A DNA stretch of 64,000 bases from an uncultured Clostridia bacterium. GTDB taxonomy: Bacteria; Bacillota; Clostridia; Christensenellales; Borkfalkiaceae. Location: positions 1 to 64,000 of the forward strand of contig CAKQQS010000002.1 in assembly GCA_934271255.1 (NCBI GenBank), read 5' to 3'. Below the pieces are notes generated by a model. That model saw only the letters and a list, made by a program, of their open reading frames with translations, searched no databases and was not told the DNA's origin. This document shows, piece by piece, positions 7,764 to 16,707 of the stretch. Within the stretch, counting starts at the first letter, position 1, and each line of letters opens with the position of its first letter. The translations under genes and the position numbers were made by a program.

Positions 7764-9436
7764 TGAAAAAATTAAAATATATATTAGCGGCAGCCTTTAT
7801 GGTTGTATGCGTAGCAGGGGCAACTTTACCTCTCGGTCTTACGAAGGTAAGCGCGGGGTCGTCGATGTCGTATATAATTTCGACCTCTTCGATAGGCGAA
7901 ACGATTAACGAAGGCGATTTTTCGATAACGGGCAAAGTAACGGCGGATAACGGCAAAGCGATTTTTAACGCGCAATCTCCCAAACAAAAACTCAGAACTA
8001 AAAATAAAGCGTTTAACATGAAAGAGTACGGCGTGGAAACGTTGTTGGATTTCGTTTCTACGTTTAAGTTCTCTTCGTTCGGTGAGAGCGGCAGATTTTC
8101 GCTTGCGTTCGCTTTAAACAATTCCGGCGCAGAAACGGGTTCGGACGACTCTTTCGCGATAATTTTCGGTTACGATTCGGCAAAGAATAAGATTAAAATA
8201 GCCATACAAGAATATCTTGTCGGCGGAACGGTTGTCGACGTTTATCCCGAAGCGGTTTTCGGTACGATAAAAATCAACAGGGAAGTTACGGTTAAAGTTC
8301 ACGTCGACACGGACGGAAAACTTACCGTTTCGCTTAAACCGCAAGACGACAGTGAAGTACCCGTTGTGTCTAAACGTCAACTTACGATAAATCCCGAAGG
8401 GTATATCGCTTACATTTCGGAAGGCGGAAACGACGTAACTCTTTCAAAACCGTCGATTTTGGTATATAAATACGACGCGCCCGAAAACGTAGATTACGTC
8501 GAAGATTTCAATAACGGCGCGTATAACGCAAACATACTTTATTCGGGTTGCGAAACGTCTGCCATACCGCCGTCGTCATTGTCGGTGGAGAACGGGGCTT
8601 TGGTTTTCAAAAACACGGCGCAAGCGTATGTTTCGACGAGATATAAATATTCTAACTTTGAACTTTGTTTCGACATTACCGATTTGCAAAGAGAAGTCTT
8701 AAAAGACGATGACGGTAAGATAATTTCGTATATAAGTTCTTGGTTTGCAATAGGTTTCGGCGTTAGTTCGATGGACGAATTGGCAGGCACTACCACGTGG
8801 TACGGTACGTTCTTGTTGTTCGGATTCAGATACGACGAGAGTTACGATAAAGAATGTGAAACGTTTTATTCTTTACAAAACAACAACGGAAGTTTCAACG
8901 TTTTAAAATCTCAGTCGATGAAAGATTTTAATATATGGAGCCCCGAGTTTAAAGACAAAATCATCAACGTCAAGTTTACTATGACGGACGGAAACATCGC
9001 GCTTTATTATAAAATGGACGGCGACGAAAACTGGGGCGAACCGTACTTTACCTACGATTTCGGAAGGGTTAAAACGGGATACGTTCGTATATTCACCGCC
9101 GACGGCGATAGCGAGTCGCCTAAGGGGCTTGAATATACGGCAATAAGCAATCTGGCTATCGACAATTTTTCTATTAAGAACACGGATTTTGAAGGCGTGA
9201 AGAAGACCTTGCCGACACCCGAATATAAGTCTAATATATGGGAAAAGACTCCCGACTACGACTATAAAACCAAACTTGACGCAAACGACCTTATCGCAAA
9301 CAAGATTACGAACGGTAACCTTGGCGGCGGCGGAAAGGGGAACGATAACGAAAGTTGTTCGGCGTCCGCATTCGGCGCAGGCGTTTCGCTTATCGTTTTG
9401 GCGGCAGTGCCGTTTATTAAGAGAAAGAGAAAATAA
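7763..9436 (+). CDS. Secreted lectin-like protein with C-terminal Cys-helix-basic anchor
   Basis: A 557-residue protein whose ATG shares its A with the upstream stop. A signal peptide ends near VSA/GSS (about residue 32). The body has two beta-rich halves: residues about 45-235 and 240-475, the second opening with VDYVEDFNNG and continuing in the manner of LamG/concanavalin-like or DUF1080-type sugar-binding folds; the fold assignment is inference. After a Gly-rich linker the last 28 residues run Cys-Ser-Ala, a hydrophobic helix and a KRKRK end. This Cys-helix-basic tail resembles C-terminal sorting signals processed by rhomboid- or sortase-like enzymes, with no LPxTG motif. It is probably a cell-surface partner of the importer. 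Confidence 0.65.
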   Translation: MKKLKYILAAAFMVVCVAGATLPLGLTKVSAGSSMSYIISTSSIGETINEGDFSITGKVTADNGKAIFNAQSPKQKLRTKNKAFNMKEYGVETLLDFVSTFKFSSFGESGRFSLAFALNNSGAETGSDDSFAIIFGYDSAKNKIKIAIQEYLVGGTVVDVYPEAVFGTIKINREVTVKVHVDTDGKLTVSLKPQDDSEVPVVSKRQLTINPEGYIAYISEGGNDVTLSKPSILVYKYDAPENVDYVEDFNNGAYNANILYSGCETSAIPPSSLSVENGALVFKNTAQAYVSTRYKYSNFELCFDITDLQREVLKDDDGKIISYISSWFAIGFGVSSMDELAGTTTWYGTFLLFGFRYDESYDKECETFYSLQNNNGSFNVLKSQSMKDFNIWSPEFKDKIINVKFTMTDGNIALYYKMDGDENWGEPYFTYDFGRVKTGYVRIFTADGDSESPKGLEYTAISNLAIDNFSIKNTDFEGVKKTLPTPEYKSNIWEKTPDYDYKTKLDANDLIANKITNGNLGGGGKGNDNESCSASAFGAGVSLIVLAAVPFIKRKRK

Positions 9437-9472
9437 AAACGGATAACCGACTTTAATTAAGGAATAAATTAT

Positions 9473-11035
9473 ATGAATAAAAAATTGATTGCATTCTCTA
9501 TGGCGACGTTAGTCGCGCTAAGCTGTTTCGCAGGTTGCGGCGGCAATAATTCTTCTGGCGGTTCTACTGCGGAAAAAGGCGACGTACAACTCTTTACCGA
9601 AGGTATGGGATACGTTGAAAGCGCTAAGCGTAAAGAAACGGAAGTTTACGCTCTTACTTACGATTATTTGGGCGGAGAAGACGTTATGCCTATCGGCGGG
9701 TTTTACGTAATGCACGCTTCCGGCGGAAACACGAACGGAAACGTGAAACCCGATCTTTTAACAGATTATTTTTTCAAAGCCATCAAGGACGCCGGAATAA
9801 ACACGCTTTGCTATTCTCCCGACCGTTGGGTTACGGGCGGTGCAAACACTAATATCAAAAAAGCGCTTGATTTGTGCGAAAAGTACGGGTTCGGATACTA
9901 TGCTGACTCTTATTACGTTATGGGACAACTCGGCACGCATACCGAAAAATATCCCGTTGAAGACATGGAACTTACGACCGAAGCGGGTAAACGAAAACTT
10001 GCAAATATAATCGACGACATTAAAAACGACGGCAACGGCGGAACCCGTAAATGCCTTTTGGGCATAGTCGGCACGGACGAACCTTTTACCGACCAACTTC
10101 CTAACCTGGGTGTTTTGCACGACGCGTTTTATTCTCTCGAAAATACGAAAGGAATGGATATTTACGTCAACTCAAACGGTTACTGGGCGGGTGAAAACAC
10201 TTTCTGGGGATATTCCGATCCGATCGAGTTCGACGAATATATCAGAAGATATTTTGAAACGGTTAGACCTTCGATGCTTTCCGTAACGCAATATCCTTAC
10301 ACTTCCGCAACGACTTCGGAACATACGATAGTATCTTTGTTGAACGACAGATTATCCGTTTACAGAAAATATTCGACTATGAACAAAGTACCTTTCTGGC
10401 GTATGCTTCAAGCGGGCGGACAATGGAACGACGCAAATAAATGGATTCCTTCCGTCGATCCGTATCCGAGCGAAGGCGAACTTTTATACGACGTAAACTT
10501 GTCGCTTGCTTACGGCGCGAAAGCAATTCAGTATTTCCCGTTGATTCAACCGTATTTCTTTGCTAAGCAAGAGGGCGGTACTTACGATTTTAACCGTTGC
10601 GGACTTATCGGCGCGGACGGAAATCTTACTCAGTGGTATTTCTATGCTAAACGCGCGAACGAACAAATTCAAGCGATTGACGAATATCTTATGCATTCTA
10701 TGAATGAAGGCGTTATAGTTCACGGCGAACAAGCGATCGACGCTATCGTTACAAACGGCAAACCGGGTGACGAACTTATTTCAAGCGGTAAATATTACGA
10801 ACTTACGGGCGTTTCGGGGGACGATTGCATAGTAGGTTGTTTCAATTACTACGGCAAAACGGCTCTTTACGTTGTAAACTATAACCGTACGAAAAAAGCA
10901 AACGTAACTCTTGCGTTTGATAAAAGTAATTATAGATATACCGTTATTCAAAGAGCGGTTACGGCGGACGTCGTCGGCGGAAAACTTCCGCTTACGTTAG
11001 ACGCTGGCGAAGGCGCGCTTATAGTGCTTAAATAA
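9473..11035 (+). CDS. Lipoprotein with TIM-barrel, glycoside-hydrolase-like body
   Basis: A 520-residue lipoprotein (lipobox CFAGC, Cys 22). The body alternates strands and helices as in a beta/alpha barrel: a helix leading to a strand with INTLCYSPDRW (about residue 105), then YGFGYYADSYY, then LLGIVGTDEPF near residue 203 where the Asp-Glu pair could be catalytic, then PSMLSVTQYPY and later GAKAIQYFPLIQPYFF. The C-terminal 90 residues form a small beta domain, ending in GEGALIVLK, typical of the all-beta domain after glycosidase barrels. A family 42- or 5-like glycosidase is plausible but I cannot name the family. Placed after the importer and the lectin-like gene, it probably acts on the same glycan outside the cell. 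Confidence 0.55.
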   Translation: MNKKLIAFSMATLVALSCFAGCGGNNSSGGSTAEKGDVQLFTEGMGYVESAKRKETEVYALTYDYLGGEDVMPIGGFYVMHASGGNTNGNVKPDLLTDYFFKAIKDAGINTLCYSPDRWVTGGANTNIKKALDLCEKYGFGYYADSYYVMGQLGTHTEKYPVEDMELTTEAGKRKLANIIDDIKNDGNGGTRKCLLGIVGTDEPFTDQLPNLGVLHDAFYSLENTKGMDIYVNSNGYWAGENTFWGYSDPIEFDEYIRRYFETVRPSMLSVTQYPYTSATTSEHTIVSLLNDRLSVYRKYSTMNKVPFWRMLQAGGQWNDANKWIPSVDPYPSEGELLYDVNLSLAYGAKAIQYFPLIQPYFFAKQEGGTYDFNRCGLIGADGNLTQWYFYAKRANEQIQAIDEYLMHSMNEGVIVHGEQAIDAIVTNGKPGDELISSGKYYELTGVSGDDCIVGCFNYYGKTALYVVNYNRTKKANVTLAFDKSNYRYTVIQRAVTADVVGGKLPLTLDAGEGALIVLK

Positions 11036-11070
11036 TTCGGACAAGACAAACTTTTAAATATTATTACACC

Positions 11071-11106
11071 TTCGGCGGCATACGCGCGCATTGCGTACGC
11101 CGCCGA
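11071..11106 (+). promoter_or_regulatory. Intergenic GC-rich hairpin
   Basis: A 15-bp stem with one mismatch (11071-11085 with 11092-11106, TTCGGCGGCATACGC) closes a short loop. No T-run follows, so it is more like a partial terminator or message-end stabiliser after the gene ending at 11035. Confidence 0.45.
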
Positions 11107-11157
11107 ACAATTAAACGAATGCGTCGGTAAGATTACGGGAATTATTTTGTTAAATCA

Positions 11158-11199
11158 TTGACGAATAAAGTTATCGGCTTTAAAAAAGTTTGCTAAAAT
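11158..11199 (+). promoter_or_regulatory. Possible internal promoter before the metallophosphoesterase gene
   Basis: Two weak options overlap: TTGACG (11158-11163)-17-TAAAAA, and an extended -10 TGCTAAAAT at 11191-11199 without a good -35. Either would give the downstream gene its own start after the hairpin at 11071-11106. Confidence 0.3.
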
Positions 11200-11286
11200 A
11201 TTACCGGAAGTCAAATGCTTTTAGAGTTTACGAACGAAGATGCTTAATTATGGTGTACGCTTCATTAAATATAAGGGAGAAAAATA

Positions 11287-13458
11287 ATGAGAAAAATGAC
11301 GGTGGGGATTCTGCTGTTTACGGTGATGCTTGTTTGTTGTCTGTGCGCGGTTGCGTGCGGAAAGGATCCCGGTTCGAAGCATACTCACGACCTTGTTACA
11401 GTACAAGCAAAGCCTGTAACGTGTACGGAAGACGGTTGGAGCGAATACGTGTATTGCAAGACGGAAGGTTGCGGTTATACGACGAAAAACGTACAAAAGG
11501 CGCTCGGGCACGACATGGAAGAAACGCCCGCACAAGCGGCTACTTGCACGGAAGACGGATATACCGCGTACGGAAAATGTAAAAGAGAAGGTTGCGATTA
11601 CGCAACGGAAAAGATGACGATACCTGCAAAGGGACATAATATTAAGTCGGTTGCGGTTCAACCCGCAACTTGCGAGAAAGACGGACATTCCGCTTATAAG
11701 TATTGTGCAACCGTCGGGTGTGATTACGAAGAAGGAAAAGTAGAGTATCCCGCAGTGGGACATATACTTAAAACCGTCGAAGGGGACAAAGCGAATTGTA
11801 TGCGCACGGGTTTTGACGATTATGAACGTTGCGAAAGAAAAGGGTGTAATTATTCGACTAAAAACGTAGTTAAAGCGACGGCAACGGAGCATAAACTCGT
11901 AGAAGGTCGTTGTAGCGAATGCGGGTTTACGGTAAACGATCTGGCAGACTTTTTCGTAGACGTACCGTCCGGCAAAGAGCCGGTTGTTTTGCAACTTACC
12001 GATCCGCAAATTATCGACTCGGCTCAGGACAGAACAAATCGTTTGGGAGCGCGTGAAAAGGCGTTTTACAAGACGTCTAACATAAAGGCTAATTGCTACG
12101 ATTACATAACGGAAACGATAAACGCGGCAAAACCCGATTTTATTTTAATGACGGGGGATCTCGTGTACGGCGAATTTGACGATAACGGTACGATATTCAA
12201 CGCGTTCGTTGCTTTTATGGAAACGTTTAAGATTCCTTGGGCGCCCGTTATGGGTAACCACGAAGGCACAAGCGCGCAAGGGTATGATAAGTATTGCAAA
12301 ATACTTGAAAACGCAACGTATTGTTTGTTTAAGCAAAGAACGATTACGGGTAACGGCAACTATTCCGTCGCGCTACGTCAGGGCGGCGAAATAAAACGTA
12401 TTTTCTATATGATGGACACCAACGGTTGTGGCGATATGCACGAAAATTCGCTCGTAAATAATCATTCCACTTCCGCGATAGGACTTGCCGAAGACCAGAT
12501 TGCTTGGGTTAAAGAACGCGCGGTCGAGTTCCAAAAATATTCGGGCGCGCCCGTGAGTTTTGCATGTCATATTCAACCGCAAGTGTTTGTAGACGCCCTT
12601 AGTAAATACGGTTTTCCGGACAACGTCCCTGTAAGCATTTATAGCGCGGAAAACAGAGCGGAAGGCGATTTCGGTTTTCTCGGCAGGGGCATGAAAGGCA
12701 CGTGGGATAACGATAAACGCTTTTATAACATGATGAAACAATACGGCATGGACAGTATGTTTGTCGGACACGAGCATAATAACTGCGCAAGCGTTATGTA
12801 TGACGGCGTCAGGCTGCAATACGGACAAAAGTCAAGCGCGTACGACAGATTTAACGGTGTAAATCCCGATACTCTCGCAATCGATATAGGATATGCTCCT
12901 AAGGTTGAGGGGATTGTTCCGCTTGTCGGCGGTACGATTATTCCGTTGAATATTGACGGAACAATGAAAACGCCTTATATTTATCTTTGCGAAAATGCAG
13001 GCGGAAAAATCGAATGGAATAAAAAAATATTAGACGTAAACGGCCTTAAACTTGGCGACGATTTGACTAACGAAGGCGCGCTTAAAACGGAAACGGTAGA
13101 GTTTGACGGCGTAAACGCGTATAAAATTACGGCTATACAACAGGGAAAAATCTTTGTAAAAACGGGACTTCTTGCCAACAAACAAAAGATATCGTTTTCG
13201 ATTTTTTTGCCTGAAACATCGACTGCTAAATTAAAAGGTTTCGGTGAGTTTTCCGTAAGGGTAAAACCAAACGAACTTGTCGGCAGCGGTTACGTAAAGT
13301 TTTCATCCGATTTGACAGACGAAACGAGAAAAATAGTTTTCGGCAAATGGAAAACTTACGAAATAGATATATCTTCTTTCGGTACGGCTTGCACCGAGTT
13401 GTCGATACTTCTCGCGCAAGGTAACGTAATGTATCTTAAAGACGTAACGATATCTTAA
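11287..13458 (+). CDS. Lipoprotein: Cys/His repeats fused to a calcineurin-like phosphoesterase
   Basis: A 723-residue lipoprotein (lipobox CAVAC, Cys 24). Residues about 33-210 hold four Cys/His repeats of the same plan as in the lipoprotein encoded at 1658-4267 (TCTEDG..., C-x3-G-C-x-Y, ...GHD), then a half repeat. Residues about 230-530 are a metallophosphoesterase with its metal ligands in order: TDPQ (Asp 238; Gln where His is common), GDL (Gly 290), GNHE (323-326), a lone His in FACH, and GHEHN (494-498). The last 120 residues are a beta-rich module. It should cleave phosphate esters outside the membrane; the substrate is unknown. The AAGGGAG seven bases upstream supports the start. A GC-rich hairpin follows the stop. 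Confidence 0.85.
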   Translation: MRKMTVGILLFTVMLVCCLCAVACGKDPGSKHTHDLVTVQAKPVTCTEDGWSEYVYCKTEGCGYTTKNVQKALGHDMEETPAQAATCTEDGYTAYGKCKREGCDYATEKMTIPAKGHNIKSVAVQPATCEKDGHSAYKYCATVGCDYEEGKVEYPAVGHILKTVEGDKANCMRTGFDDYERCERKGCNYSTKNVVKATATEHKLVEGRCSECGFTVNDLADFFVDVPSGKEPVVLQLTDPQIIDSAQDRTNRLGAREKAFYKTSNIKANCYDYITETINAAKPDFILMTGDLVYGEFDDNGTIFNAFVAFMETFKIPWAPVMGNHEGTSAQGYDKYCKILENATYCLFKQRTITGNGNYSVALRQGGEIKRIFYMMDTNGCGDMHENSLVNNHSTSAIGLAEDQIAWVKERAVEFQKYSGAPVSFACHIQPQVFVDALSKYGFPDNVPVSIYSAENRAEGDFGFLGRGMKGTWDNDKRFYNMMKQYGMDSMFVGHEHNNCASVMYDGVRLQYGQKSSAYDRFNGVNPDTLAIDIGYAPKVEGIVPLVGGTIIPLNIDGTMKTPYIYLCENAGGKIEWNKKILDVNGLKLGDDLTNEGALKTETVEFDGVNAYKITAIQQGKIFVKTGLLANKQKISFSIFLPETSTAKLKGFGEFSVRVKPNELVGSGYVKFSSDLTDETRKIVFGKWKTYEIDISSFGTACTELSILLAQGNVMYLKDVTIS

Positions 13459-13471
13459 ATATAGAATATTA

Positions 13472-13501
13472 TTTCCCCGCCCGATTTTTCGGGCGGGGAA
13501 A
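13472..13501 (+). terminator. Hairpin terminator of the metallophosphoesterase gene
   Basis: A perfect 12-bp stem (TTTCCCCGCCCG at 13472-13483 with 13490-13501) around a 6-base loop, 13 bases after the stop. The T-run is missing, so termination may be partial. The remaining part of the 340-base gap (13502-13739) shows nothing I can name. Confidence 0.6.
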
Positions 13502-13739
13502 TTGAAATGAACGCACTAATGTATAAAAACGATGGAAAATAAGCAATTGTTTATCCGCAGTTTTGATTATATCGTGCAAGCGTTAAGACTATAAACATCG
13601 TCGTATACGGAAGTATGCCGGACAAGATATTTTGTCTTGCAAAAATGTACGGAATAACCCTAATACGTTTTGAAAGCGAATTTTTCGCTAAGTCGGCGAG
13701 TTAAGGAAGTGAAAGAAATCGCTTAAATTTTTTTACGGC

Positions 13740-13768
13740 TTGACATTTGTATGCGAGTGTGTTATCAT
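13740..13768 (+). promoter_or_regulatory. Promoter of the SGNH-like hydrolase gene
   Basis: TTGACA (13740-13745), 17-bp spacer, TATCAT (13763-13768). Start expected near 13775, with a leader of about 24 bases that holds AAGGAG. Confidence 0.8.
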
Positions 13769-13798
13769 CAAACGTAATAGAACTTTAAGGAGAGAAGT

Positions 13799-14557
13799 AT
13801 GTTTAATTTGTTAGGGATAGGCAACAGTTTTTCGGACGACGCGTTTGAGTGGATAGAATATATTCTGAACGGTATGGGGATTGAGAATAAATCGGTTAAT
13901 AATATGTATATCGGCGGTTGTTCTTTAAAACAACATTTAGATAATTTTATAACCGATAGTCCTGCGTACGAATACAGAAGATATAAATACGGCGTAACGT
14001 CGGGGAATATGAAATTAAAAGAATCGCTTCAACTCGAAGACTGGCAATACGTAACGTTGCAACAAGCAAGCCACGACAGCGGAATAAAAGAATCGTACGA
14101 CGTATTAGGCGAAGTGATCGAATGGGTTAAGAAATATAAACCCGACGCAAAATTATACTGGCATATGACTTGGGCGTACGCTCAGGAAAATGCTCATCCC
14201 GAATTCAAACGATACGACAACGACCAACTTACTATGTATAACGCAATAATCGACTGCGTAAAATCGGAAGTGCTGAAACATAACGAATTCGTAAACGTAA
14301 TTCCGTCGGGAACGGCTATTCAAAACGCAAGAACGTCTAGTTTAGGCGATAGTCTTGACAGGGACGGATACCATTTATCGTATGATTTAGGTAGATATAT
14401 TGCGGGACTGTGCGTTGTATGTACTATTTTAGACGTCGAGCCCGAAAAGATTGCTTTTGCTCCGCACGGAATAGATCCGTACAGAAGAAGAATAGCGGTA
14501 GAAAGCGTAAAAAACGCCTTAAAAAACCCGTTTGCAATTACGCGATCGAAATTATAA
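13799..14557 (+). CDS. DUF4886-like SGNH/GDSL hydrolase
   Basis: A 252-residue protein without signal peptide. Block I is GIGNSFSDDA (residues 6-15, Ser 10 in the nucleophile position), with the block-V pair Asp/His in DRDGYHLS (about residues 185-192). This layout fits the DUF4886 group of SGNH hydrolases, often found in polysaccharide-use loci as probable esterases. It has its own promoter and an AAGGAG site, so it is a single-gene unit between the glycan locus and the alpha-oxoamine synthase. Lack of a signal suggests it acts on imported, acylated sugars; this is inference. Confidence 0.75.
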   Translation: MFNLLGIGNSFSDDAFEWIEYILNGMGIENKSVNNMYIGGCSLKQHLDNFITDSPAYEYRRYKYGVTSGNMKLKESLQLEDWQYVTLQQASHDSGIKESYDVLGEVIEWVKKYKPDAKLYWHMTWAYAQENAHPEFKRYDNDQLTMYNAIIDCVKSEVLKHNEFVNVIPSGTAIQNARTSSLGDSLDRDGYHLSYDLGRYIAGLCVVCTILDVEPEKIAFAPHGIDPYRRRIAVESVKNALKNPFAITRSKL

Positions 14558-14757
14558 ACGCAGCAGAACGTCGCCGTATATGACGGTATATCGACTTTAA
14601 AACGAGAAAACCAAAGGTAAAGGGTGGTTGTTCGCTTAATTTTAACAAGACTTGTGTTTTTTTTGTAATCGGAGAACGTAGAATTAGTAACTTGTCGGTA
14701 CGTTGCCGTTTTTCTTCACAGCTCGATTAAGCGGATATGTATAAAAGATAATAAAAG

Positions 14758-14785
14758 ACCGTCGATTTTTTTCGACGGTTTTTTT
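14758..14785. terminator. Bidirectional terminator between convergent genes
   Basis: An 8-bp stem (ACCGTCGA at 14758-14765 with 14772-14779) is followed by seven T on the plus strand and by four T on the minus strand. It lies five bases beyond the stop of the minus-strand synthase gene and 200 bases after the hydrolase gene. Confidence 0.8.
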
Positions 14786-14789
14786 ATGG

Positions 14790-15968
14790 TTATTTTAATA
14801 TGTCTAAAACTTCTTTTATCTGATTTGCGGCGTATTCGAGGTCTTTTTCGTCGTGTGTGGCTGTGTAACTCGTCCGCAAAAGAGCATAACCTTTGGGTGT
14901 TGCGGGGCTTATTACGGGGTTAACGTAAACTCCGCGCTCCAACAAAAGTTTGCATGCGATAAACGCTTTTTCATCTTCGTAAACGTAGATGGGAATAATA
15001 GGGGTGTTGCTTTCGATTATTTTAACGTCCCTTTCTTTTAGTAATTTTCTCATATAATTACTTATTTCTAAAAGCCTTGCTACTCTTTCGGGGTGGTTTG
15101 CTAAAATATTTAAAGACGCTCTTGCGGTGGCGACGCTTGCAGGCGTAATACTTGCGCTGAAAATAAACGGTCGGGACGTATGTCTTACGTAATTGCAAAC
15201 GGCTTTGCTTGAAGCCATATAACCGCCGAGAGACGCTAACGACTTTGAAAAAGTTCCCATATAAATATCTACTTCGTTTTCAAGTCCGAAATATTCCGCC
15301 GTGCCTCTGCCGTGTTCACCCAAAACACCAAGTCCGTGCGCGTCGTCAACCATGACTCTTGCTCCGAATTTTTTTGCGATTCTCACTATTTCTGGAAGAT
15401 TTGCTATTTCGCCGCTCATTGAAAAAACACCGTCCGTGATGATTAAAACGCCGTGATTTTCTAAATCAAGGCTTTCTAATCGACTTTCCAAATCTTGCAT
15501 ATCGGAGTGCTTGTAACGTATCATTTTCGCGTACGACAGTTTGCACCCGTCGTAAATACTGGCGTGGTTTTCTTTATCGCACAAAATATAATCGCTCAAA
15601 CCGCAAATCGCGCTGATGATACCCAGATTAGACTGAAAACCCGTCGAAAAAGTAACGACTTCTTCTTTATGCAAAAAGTCAGCCAACTCTTGTTCTAGTA
15701 AAACGTGCGTATCGAGAGTGCCGTTTAAAAATCTACTACCCGAACAACCTGTTCCGTATTTTTTTATTGCGTCTATGCCCGCTTGTTTAACTTCTTCTTC
15801 CGTAGTTAAACCCAAATAATTGTTCGAGCCGAGCATAACCGTGCGTTTTCCTTCCATAGTAACTACCGTGTCTTGCGAAGAAGTTAAAGTGTGGAAGTAA
15901 GGGTAGATTCCTTCGTTTTTTAATTCGTCAACTATCTTGTAATTGAAACACTTATTAAAAATATCCAT
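14790..15968 (-). CDS. Alpha-oxoamine synthase (KBL/BioF/serine palmitoyltransferase-like)
   Basis: A 392-residue PLP enzyme that joins an amino acid to an acyl-CoA with loss of CO2. Seen: the SNNYLGL segment (about 48-54), TGCSGSRFLNGT, the DDAHGLGVLG motif that holds the cofactor ring, and the GTFSKSLASLGG motif with the Schiff-base Lys 242. No transmembrane or signal segment, so it is cytosolic. Members include glycine C-acetyltransferase, 8-amino-7-oxononanoate synthase and serine palmitoyltransferase; sequence alone does not choose among them here. No biotin or threonine-degradation genes are near, and the only neighbour is a divergent TetR regulator with a shared operator, which fits a lipid-related or stress-controlled role more than biotin synthesis. 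Confidence 0.8.
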   Translation of the reverse strand: MDIFNKCFNYKIVDELKNEGIYPYFHTLTSSQDTVVTMEGKRTVMLGSNNYLGLTTEEEVKQAGIDAIKKYGTGCSGSRFLNGTLDTHVLLEQELADFLHKEEVVTFSTGFQSNLGIISAICGLSDYILCDKENHASIYDGCKLSYAKMIRYKHSDMQDLESRLESLDLENHGVLIITDGVFSMSGEIANLPEIVRIAKKFGARVMVDDAHGLGVLGEHGRGTAEYFGLENEVDIYMGTFSKSLASLGGYMASSKAVCNYVRHTSRPFIFSASITPASVATARASLNILANHPERVARLLEISNYMRKLLKERDVKIIESNTPIIPIYVYEDEKAFIACKLLLERGVYVNPVISPATPKGYALLRTSYTATHDEKDLEYAANQIKEVLDILK

Positions 15969-15976
15969 AAAACTCC

Positions 15977-16005
15977 TTGATAATTATATGTTTTGATGAT
16001 ATAAT
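15977..16005 (+). promoter_or_regulatory. Promoter of the TetR-type gene
   Basis: TTGATA (15977-15982), 17-bp spacer, TATAAT (16000-16005). Its -10 overlaps the -10 of the minus-strand promoter for the synthase gene, so the two transcripts compete. Confidence 0.75.
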
Positions 16006-16032
16006 TATACCACACGTGGTAATTATTTACAA
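16004..16032 (-). promoter_or_regulatory. Promoter of the alpha-oxoamine synthase gene
   Basis: Minus strand: TTGTAA (16032-16027), 17-bp spacer, TATAAT (16009-16004). The spacer contains the palindrome at 16008-16021. Confidence 0.75.
16008..16021. promoter_or_regulatory. Probable TetR-type operator
   Basis: TACCAC-AC-GTGGTA is a 6+6 palindrome with a 2-base centre. It sits within the minus-strand promoter spacer and just after the plus-strand -10, so a bound dimer would block both divergent promoters. The AT-rich flanks extend the symmetry. Confidence 0.65.
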
Positions 16033-16081
16033 ATATATATAAACCCCAAAAATAGCAATTTGGGTAGTAAAAGGAGTTGAA

Positions 16082-16639
16082 ATGGATAAGCGGAGTGAAA
16101 GAACTTTAATTAAAATACGGGAATCTTTTGAAAAATTATTACTTGAAAGCAAAGAATACGGCATTACCGTAAAAGAAATAACTGCCGAAGCGGGTATAAA
16201 CAGAAAAACGTTTTATATACATTTCGAGTGCATCGAAGATTTATATCGCGATTTGGAAGAGCGTATAGAAAAGGAGTTGATCGATATTTTAGAAAGTGAC
16301 AACTTTTTTGATAAAAACTTTTCGTTAAAAGAGTTTTTAAACGCGCTTTTGGAACTCGTTCACACAAATCCGCCGTTATACGATAAACTGCTTACGGACG
16401 ATAATTATAAGTTTGTGTTTAGAAAATTAAAAGACAAAATTAAAGAAAAAATCGTTTCGTCGTTTTTGAAAGAAAACGATAGGGTGGAAACGGATTTGAA
16501 AATAGAGTTTGTTTTTGCAGGGCTTATGAAAGTGTTCAGAGTATGGCGCGCCGAATGGAAAGAAGTGTCCGTCGAAAAGGTGTACGAGATAACTTATTCT
16601 ATTGTAAAAAGGGGTATATCCGACATAGAAATCGTATAA
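16082..16639 (+). CDS. TetR/AcrR-family regulator
   Basis: A 185-residue protein. The N-terminal helix-turn-helix is clear: KEITAEAGINRKTFYIHFE (about residues 29-47) with the family's TFY-x-HF recognition segment. The rest is all-helical, as expected for the ligand and dimer domain, and has no close sequence landmark. AAAGGAG lies six bases before the ATG. It is divergent from the alpha-oxoamine synthase gene with overlapping promoters and a palindrome between, so it most likely represses both itself and that enzyme. The inducing ligand is unknown. Confidence 0.88.
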   Translation: MDKRSERTLIKIRESFEKLLLESKEYGITVKEITAEAGINRKTFYIHFECIEDLYRDLEERIEKELIDILESDNFFDKNFSLKEFLNALLELVHTNPPLYDKLLTDDNYKFVFRKLKDKIKEKIVSSFLKENDRVETDLKIEFVFAGLMKVFRVWRAEWKEVSVEKVYEITYSIVKRGISDIEIV

Positions 16640-16707
16640 AAAAACGACCATATCTGTGCTACTCGCGTGTCATAAAGGCATTTAAAAAGTTTAGTAATTA
16701 TATTGAA

